Source: JBFWVD01 sp050246915 (GTDB taxonomy: Bacteria; Actinomycetota; Acidimicrobiia; Acidimicrobiales; Ilumatobacteraceae). Taken from it: a stretch of 64,000 bases of DNA. The first letter of the stretch is position 1. Each line of letters opens with the position of its first letter. Made by a program: the position numbers and the translations under genes. The stretch covers positions 84,410 through 148,409 of the forward strand of contig JBFWVD010000003.1 in NCBI GenBank assembly GCA_050246915.1. Reading direction: 5' to 3'. Shown piece after piece: positions 59,790-64,000 of the stretch. Under the pieces are notes generated by a model, which made no database searches, was not told the origin of the DNA, and was given only the letters and a program-made list of their open reading frames with translations.

Positions 59790-60506
59790 ATGGACGACAC
59801 CGACCGCTTCTACTTCCGGCAGCTGCTCTCGGGCTACGACTTCGCGAAGGGCGACCAGATGGCCCGCCAGATGGTCAACCACGTGTACCTCATCGGCGAC
59901 AAGGCCACCGGTGAGGCTGTCGTGGTGGACCCGGCCTACGGCATCGACGACATCGTCGACATCGTCGAGGCCGACGGCATGAAGCTGGTCGGCGCGCTGG
60001 CCACCCACTATCACGCCGATCACGTCGGCGGTTCGATCATGGGGTACTCCATTGCCGGTGTGGCTCAGCTGCTCGAACGTCAAGGCATGACCATCCACGT
60101 GAACCGCAACGAGGCCGAGTTCGTGGTGAAGTCCACCGGGGTGTCCGACAGCGATCTCACCCTGCACGACTCCGGCGACATCCTCGAGGTGGGCGGGGTG
60201 CGCATCCAGTTCCTGCACACGCCCGGTCACACACCGGGGAGCCAGTGCTTCCTCGTCGATCGTTGCCTGGTCTCGGGTGACACGCTGTTCCTCGAGGGTT
60301 GCGGCCGCACGGACTTCCCCGGATCGAGCCCCGACGACATGTACGACAGCTTGCAGAAGCTCACGTCGCTGTCCGACGACGTGATCTTGTGCCCCGGCCA
60401 TCGCTACTCGCCGGAGCCGGCCGCGCTGCTCGGCGAGGTGAAGCGCGACAACTACGTGCTGCAGCCGCGCAACAAGCAGCAGTGGATGTCGATGTTCGGC
60501 CGATGA
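59790..60506 (+). CDS. MBL-fold hydrolase (glyoxalase II / persulfide-dioxygenase-like)
   Basis: Metallo-beta-lactamase fold of 238 aa with the metal motif THYHADHVGG, further His in FLHTPGHTPGSQCF, Asp in LVSGDTLF and terminal His in LCPGHRYSPEP. The pattern fits the glyoxalase II/ETHE1 group. TACGCT lies 9 nt before the ATG. Its stop overlaps the next gene's start (ATGA), so the flavin enzyme downstream is coupled to it. The substrate is not resolvable from sequence. Confidence 0.87.
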   Translation: MDDTDRFYFRQLLSGYDFAKGDQMARQMVNHVYLIGDKATGEAVVVDPAYGIDDIVDIVEADGMKLVGALATHYHADHVGGSIMGYSIAGVAQLLERQGMTIHVNRNEAEFVVKSTGVSDSDLTLHDSGDILEVGGVRIQFLHTPGHTPGSQCFLVDRCLVSGDTLFLEGCGRTDFPGSSPDDMYDSLQKLTSLSDDVILCPGHRYSPEPAALLGEVKRDNYVLQPRNKQQWMSMFGR

Positions 60507-61537
60507 GCGAGGACCGGGTGCCGCTCTCGGTGCTCGATCTGGCCGTGGTGCCCGAGGGCGTGAGCGTCACCAACGCGCTGCGCAACTCGATCGATCTCGC
60601 CCAGCACGTCGAGCGGCTGGGTTACACCCGCTACTGGGTGGCCGAGCATCACAACATGCCCGGCATCGCCAGCTCCGCGCCCGCGGTGCTGTTGGCCCAT
60701 GCGGCGTCGGCCACGTCGACCATCCGAGTGGGATCAGGGGGCGTGATGTTGCCCAACCACTCGCCCCTGGTGGTGGCCGAGCAGTTCGGCATGCTCGAGG
60801 CATTGCACCCCGGACGCGTCGACCTCGGGCTCGGGCGGGCGCCGGGCACCGATCAACTCACCATGCGCGCGCTGCGACGGTGGAACCCCAACACGCTCAG
60901 CGACGGCGAGGACTTCCCGGCGCAGTTCATGGAGCTGGTCGGCTACTTCACGGGGCATTTCGCCGAGGGTCATCCGTTCTCGTCCATCACGGCGGTGCCG
61001 GGCCTCGGCAACGAACCGGCGTTGTGGCTGCTCGGCTCGAGCACCTACGGAGCGCAGATGGCCGGGGTGCTCGGATTGCCCTACTCGTTCGCGCATCACT
61101 TCGCTCCCGAGAACACCATGGCCGCTGTCGACGCGTATCACCGGGCGTTCCGGCCGTCGGATGTGCTCGACGAGCCGTACCTGATGCTGGGGGTGTCGGC
61201 GATCGTGGCCGACGATGAGGCGAGGGCCCGGTATCTGGCCAAGCCCGGGTTGCTGAGCTGGGTGAGGCTCCGTTCGGGGCGACCCGGTCGCATGCCCACG
61301 CCCGAGGAAGCAGATGAGTACCAGTTCACGCCGGTGGAGCACGAGTTCGCCCGCCACCGCCTGCTGTCACAGACCATCGGTGATCCCGACTCGGTCCGGA
61401 CACGGTTGCTGGAGTTGATCGAGCGCACCGGAGCCAACGAGCTGATGGTCACCACGATGGTGCACGGTCACGCCGATCGACTGCGCTCCTACGAGCTCCT
61501 CGCCGAGGCTTGGGCCCTCACCGCCGCAGCGACCTGA
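60503..61537 (+). CDS. LLM-class flavin-dependent oxidoreductase
   Basis: Luciferase-like TIM-barrel protein of 344 aa. Family blocks: LAQHVERLGYTRYWVAEHHNMPG, IRVGSGGVMLPNHSPLVVAEQFG and LHPGRVDLGLGRAPGTD, then ALWLLGSSTYGAQMAGVLGLPYSFAHHF. This is the alkanal-monooxygenase-like (YhbW) subgroup using FMN. The start overlaps the MBL gene stop. Convergent with the lipoprotein gene, 46 bp away. Confidence 0.9.
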   Translation: MSEDRVPLSVLDLAVVPEGVSVTNALRNSIDLAQHVERLGYTRYWVAEHHNMPGIASSAPAVLLAHAASATSTIRVGSGGVMLPNHSPLVVAEQFGMLEALHPGRVDLGLGRAPGTDQLTMRALRRWNPNTLSDGEDFPAQFMELVGYFTGHFAEGHPFSSITAVPGLGNEPALWLLGSSTYGAQMAGVLGLPYSFAHHFAPENTMAAVDAYHRAFRPSDVLDEPYLMLGVSAIVADDEARARYLAKPGLLSWVRLRSGRPGRMPTPEEADEYQFTPVEHEFARHRLLSQTIGDPDSVRTRLLELIERTGANELMVTTMVHGHADRLRSYELLAEAWALTAAAT

Positions 61538-61583
61538 CACCCCAGTTCACAGCGAATCGTGCGGCCGTAGGTGGTCAGCGCAT

Positions 61584-62483
61584 TCAGTTCGTTGGGCAGG
61601 TGGGTTCGTGGGGAAGGACCGGTCGGATCCACACTTCCCACACGTCGATGCCTTGTGAGAACTGGGTGAGCTCGTTCGTCTTGGAGAACTGCTCCCGCAC
61701 CGCTGCGGCGCTGGTGCCTTCGACGGCGAGGCAATCGGTGGCAGCGAGCGTGACGCCATCGACCATCCACGGGATGACAGATGGTGTCGGACCGTCAGTG
61801 GGTTGCTGCCCACCGACGTCGGCCTGTGCCCGGGCGACGTGGAGCCGATAGCGCTCGGGTGTGTACAGCTGTTGACCGGTGACCGTCTCACCGATCGACT
61901 GCGCACGATCGATGAACTGCGCCAAGGCGTCTCGATCGGTCCGTTGTTGATCGGTGAGCATCTCGTCAGCCATGCCGCCATTGACATGCAACGAGTACGC
62001 CCGATGCTCGTAGGTCACGCCGCCGATGAGCACCTGCACCACGGTGTCGACATCATCGGCGACGTTGGTGTGGCCGTAGTCGATGGTGCGATCGAGCTTG
62101 GCCGTCTTGGCCGCCTCGATGATCGAGATCACCTGGGCGCTCGTGATCTTGCCGATCTGCAGCGGTGTCAACGACGGCGCCGGGTAGATGGCGATCTGCG
62201 CGCCCACGGTCATGACCCGGCCGTCGCCGTACACCGCGAGGATCGGGGCACGCGTGAAGATGTTCTGCGGTGTCGTGAATCCGCCGTCGTAGCGGATCAA
62301 CGCCACGAGATCGTCCGGGCCGGGTGTGCCGGCCACTGGGGTCACGGTCGATGGGATCACCGTCGTTGGGATCACGGTCGTTTGGTTGGTGCCCCCATCG
62401 GTGCCCACGGAGCTTCCGTCGTCGCCGCACGCGGCGAGGGCGAGCAGTCCGGCCAGCAACATTGGGATCAGTCGGTGACGCAT
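61584..62483 (-). CDS. Hypothetical lipoprotein
   Basis: Signal peptide with lipobox ALAAC (Cys19), so attached outside the membrane. The mature part starts with a Thr/Val linker (TTVIPTTVIPSTVTP) and continues as about 250 residues of unknown family, with IRYDGGFTTPQNIFTRAPILAVYGDGRV, YEHRAYSLHVNGGM and LPHEPTCPTN. Related proteins are common in Acidimicrobiia as far as I recall, but I cannot name the family. The ATG at 62483 follows AGGAGG at 4 nt. Its upstream region holds the 44-bp repeats. Confidence 0.8.
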   Translation of the reverse strand: MRHRLIPMLLAGLLALAACGDDGSSVGTDGGTNQTTVIPTTVIPSTVTPVAGTPGPDDLVALIRYDGGFTTPQNIFTRAPILAVYGDGRVMTVGAQIAIYPAPSLTPLQIGKITSAQVISIIEAAKTAKLDRTIDYGHTNVADDVDTVVQVLIGGVTYEHRAYSLHVNGGMADEMLTDQQRTDRDALAQFIDRAQSIGETVTGQQLYTPERYRLHVARAQADVGGQQPTDGPTPSVIPWMVDGVTLAATDCLAVEGTSAAAVREQFSKTNELTQFSQGIDVWEVWIRPVLPHEPTCPTN

Positions 62484-62561
62484 CGGTCCTCCTGCAGTTC
62501 GTACGCTCGGTAGACGAACCGGCGCACTCGGATGGTTCCGAACTCGGGAGAGTCGACGACA

Positions 62562-62693
62562 CACTTTCCCGAGCCGGGAAAGCGAGGCGGACCCGGCGAG
62601 GCAGACACTTTCCCGAGCCGGGAAAGCGAAGCGGACCCGGCGAGGCAGACACTTTCCCGAGCCGGGAAAGCGAAGCGGACCCGGCGAGGCAGA
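62562..62693. repeat. Three 44-bp tandem repeats, each with a hairpin
   Basis: Units 62562-62605, 62606-62649 and 62650-62693. Units 2 and 3 are identical; unit 1 differs at one base. Each contains CTTTCCCGAGCCGGGAAAG, an 8-bp stem with 3-nt loop. The unit length is not a multiple of 3, so it is not a coding repeat. Placed between divergent genes (lipoprotein, MBL hydrolase). Confidence 0.95.
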
Positions 62694-62727
62694 CTCAGTC
62701 GTCAGTTCGATTGCGGGGGGTCGGGAC

Positions 62728-63702
62728 ATGGCACACGAGATCGCACCTGGGGTGTTGGAGATCGACACGATGCTGGGCGGCTGGCAACAGGTCACTGCCG
62801 GGTATCTCATCACCGGCCCTGCGCCGGTGCTGGTGGAGACCGGCAGCCAGAGCTCCATCGACACCGTGCTGGCCGAGCTCGATGGCTTGGGGCTCGGGCC
62901 GCGAGATCTCGCCGGGATCGTCGTGACCCACATCCATCTCGATCATGCCGGTGCTGTCGGCGACGTGGCCCGAGCATTCCCCGATGCGACGGTGTACGTG
63001 CACGAGCGCGGCGCCCGCCATCTGGCCGACCCGAGTCGGTTGGTGGCGTCGGCGGCGATGGTCTACGGCGATCTGCTCGATTCGCTCTACGGCCGCCTCG
63101 AGCCCACCGACGCCGAGCGCATCCACGTGCTGGGTGAGGGTGACGACATCGTGGTGGGCGGTGGGCGCATCCTCACCGCCATTGATTCACCCGGCCATGC
63201 CAAACATCATCTGGGATTGCACGACTCCGACAGTGGCCTGTTGTTCGTGGGCGACGCGGTCGGTGTGCGACTCCCTGACGCCGGCATCTTGCGACCGGCG
63301 ACGCCACCTCCCGACTTCGATCTGGAGGCGGCGCTCGATTCGCTCGATCGGTTCTCGAAGCGGTCACCGAGCGGGCTGGCGCTCGCTCACTACGGATTGC
63401 TCTCCGAACCACAGGACACGTTGGTCGAAGCGGGTGAGATCCTGCGTCGTTGGGCGCATGTGGCCGAGGTGGCATGGAAGGCCGGGGAGGACATCGCTGA
63501 GGCGTTGGACCGCGAGTTCGCGTTCGAGTTGGCCTCAGTGCCCGAGGAGCATCGCGCCAAGCTCGAGACGCTCAACGGTGTGCATTCGAACGCGGCGGGG
63601 TTCAAGCGTTGGCTCGATACCCGCAACGGTGCGGCTCCGGGCGTCACCCATCCGTTCGGGCACGCTCATTCGCACGGGCCCGGGCACTTCCACGTGCACT
63701 GA
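62728..63702 (+). CDS. MBL-fold hydrolase with His-rich C terminus
   Basis: Metallo-beta-lactamase fold of 324 aa with THIHLDHAGAVGD (HxHxDH), His in DSPGHAKHHLGL, Asp in FVGDAVG and late His in ALAHYGLL. The last 20 residues are His-rich (HPFGHAHSHGPGHFHVH), possibly a metal-binding or metal-storage tail. ATG 62728 with a G-rich ribosome binding site (GGGGGG) 8 nt upstream. The 44-bp repeats lie just upstream and are candidates for its control. Confidence 0.87.
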   Translation: MAHEIAPGVLEIDTMLGGWQQVTAGYLITGPAPVLVETGSQSSIDTVLAELDGLGLGPRDLAGIVVTHIHLDHAGAVGDVARAFPDATVYVHERGARHLADPSRLVASAAMVYGDLLDSLYGRLEPTDAERIHVLGEGDDIVVGGGRILTAIDSPGHAKHHLGLHDSDSGLLFVGDAVGVRLPDAGILRPATPPPDFDLEAALDSLDRFSKRSPSGLALAHYGLLSEPQDTLVEAGEILRRWAHVAEVAWKAGEDIAEALDREFAFELASVPEEHRAKLETLNGVHSNAAGFKRWLDTRNGAAPGVTHPFGHAHSHGPGHFHVH

Positions 63703-63718
63703 GCGAGGTGCGCAATTT

Positions 63719-63781
63719 CAGTTGACGGCAGGGTCAACTACGGCACGGTCAGTTGACGGCACGGTCAATTGACGACGGGGT
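63719..63781. repeat. Four ~16-bp tandem repeats over the end of the yqgE gene
   Basis: Units 63719-63734, 63735-63749, 63750-63765 and 63766-63781, based on CAGTTGACGGCACGGT with changes. They cover the gap after the MBL gene and include the yqgE stop codon. The copies are diverged, so older than the 44-bp set. Confidence 0.75.
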
Positions 63782-64000
63782 CGTCGGGATAGTTCGACAT
63801 CCACCCGAGGCTCCCGGGTTGGCGACCGAGCACATGACGCCACAGGTCGTCGGGAGCGGCACTGAAGGCATCAGAGGGATCGCTGTCCACCACGATCCAT
63901 GCGCCGACGCGCAGTTCGCCGTCGAGTTGGCCGGCCGCCCAGCCGGCGTATCCGGTGAAGAAGCGGACCCGTTCGAGCGACGGGACCTCATCGGGCGAGC
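63765..64000 (-). CDS. YqgE/AlgH (UPF0301/DUF179) family protein, partial
   Basis: C-terminal 77 residues visible; the gene runs off the right edge. Blocks RVRFFTGYAGWAAGQLDGEL, GAWIVVDSDPSDAFSA, PDDLWRHVLGRQPGSLGWMSNYPDDPVVN* match the end of the UPF0301 fold. Function unknown in general. The stop codon lies inside a 16-bp tandem repeat array. Confidence 0.88.
   Translation of the reverse strand, partial: SPDEVPSLERVRFFTGYAGWAAGQLDGELRVGAWIVVDSDPSDAFSAAPDDLWRHVLGRQPGSLGWMSNYPDDPVVN

Noticed and set aside
62562..62693. CRISPR array
   Set aside because: Copies are directly adjacent with no spacers, and no cas genes are near.
62532..63137. Open frame reading through the 44-bp repeats
   Set aside because: 44 bp is not a codon multiple, so successive copies are read in different frames; the MBL gene begins properly at 62728.

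Overview
The window looks like chromosomal DNA of a high-GC actinobacterium. The class Acidimicrobiia (Ilumatobacter-like) is my best guess, made from gene content and style, not from a marker-gene comparison. The clues are GC-rich codon use with many GTG starts, Thr/Ser/Pro-rich linkers on exported proteins, a DUF222/HNH nuclease, LLM-class (F420/FMN-type) oxidoreductases, a MeaA-type mutase, paired ArsA-like ATPases and a cruF-type carotenoid operon. Many starts have no Shine-Dalgarno sequence. Instead a TANNNT -10 element lies 6-9 nt upstream of the start codon, so leaderless mRNAs are probably common.

Layout. 0-3.7 kb: the end of an exported M15 peptidase, a DUF222/HNH nuclease and a 59-residue protein, both of the latter behind SOS-box-like palindromes, plus a small membrane protein and unassigned DNA. 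3.7-10.7 kb: a VOC protein, a shortened xanthine-dehydrogenase-like fusion, a Tat lipoprotein with a thioredoxin-like end, an ABC-F ATPase, and an iron-sulfur island (A-type carrier, SufR-like regulator, Mrp scaffold). 10.8-16.9 kb, mostly minus strand: response regulator, degenerate GGDEF-EAL protein, Nudix hydrolase, FxsA, alpha/beta hydrolase, NfeD protease. 16.9-19.7 kb: two ArsA/Get3-like ATPases, a REC protein and tRNA-Pro(CGG). 19.7-31.4 kb: oxyR/katG pair, two flavin oxidoreductases, enoyl-CoA hydratase with MazG-like protein, nagA-asd-lysC, cyclophilin and a VWA lipoprotein.

31.5-45.5 kb: a CheA-like kinase split into HPt and kinase genes, an S51 hydrolase with a methyltransferase, a tyrosine phosphatase, 3-hydroxyacyl-CoA dehydrogenase behind an 18-bp palindrome, aat, a MeaA/ethylmalonyl-CoA mutase, a LysM protein, two alpha/beta hydrolases (one without its nucleophile) and an intact PAS-GGDEF-EAL protein. 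45.5-54.3 kb: a carotenoid cluster (CrtZ-like, CrtA-like, PlsY-like acyltransferase, CruG-like glycosyltransferase, second CrtI-like oxidoreductase, cruF, crtB, crtI, crtE). I infer that it makes a hydroxylated or ketolated, glycosylated and perhaps acylated carotenoid. 54.3-64 kb: aldo/keto reductase with FGGY kinase, a membrane-anchored protein, xseAB, two MBL-fold hydrolases, an LLM oxidoreductase, a lipoprotein, three 44-bp tandem repeats and the end of a YqgE/AlgH gene.

The most unusual signal is the AT-rich palindrome CAATTNNAATTG. It occurs four times perfectly, and several more times with one mismatch, inside coding sequences of a GC-rich genome and uses codons that are rare in the neighbouring sequence. 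Other points of interest are the SOS-box 59-residue gene, the PlsY-like gene inside the carotenoid cluster and the many short tandem duplications at gene ends.
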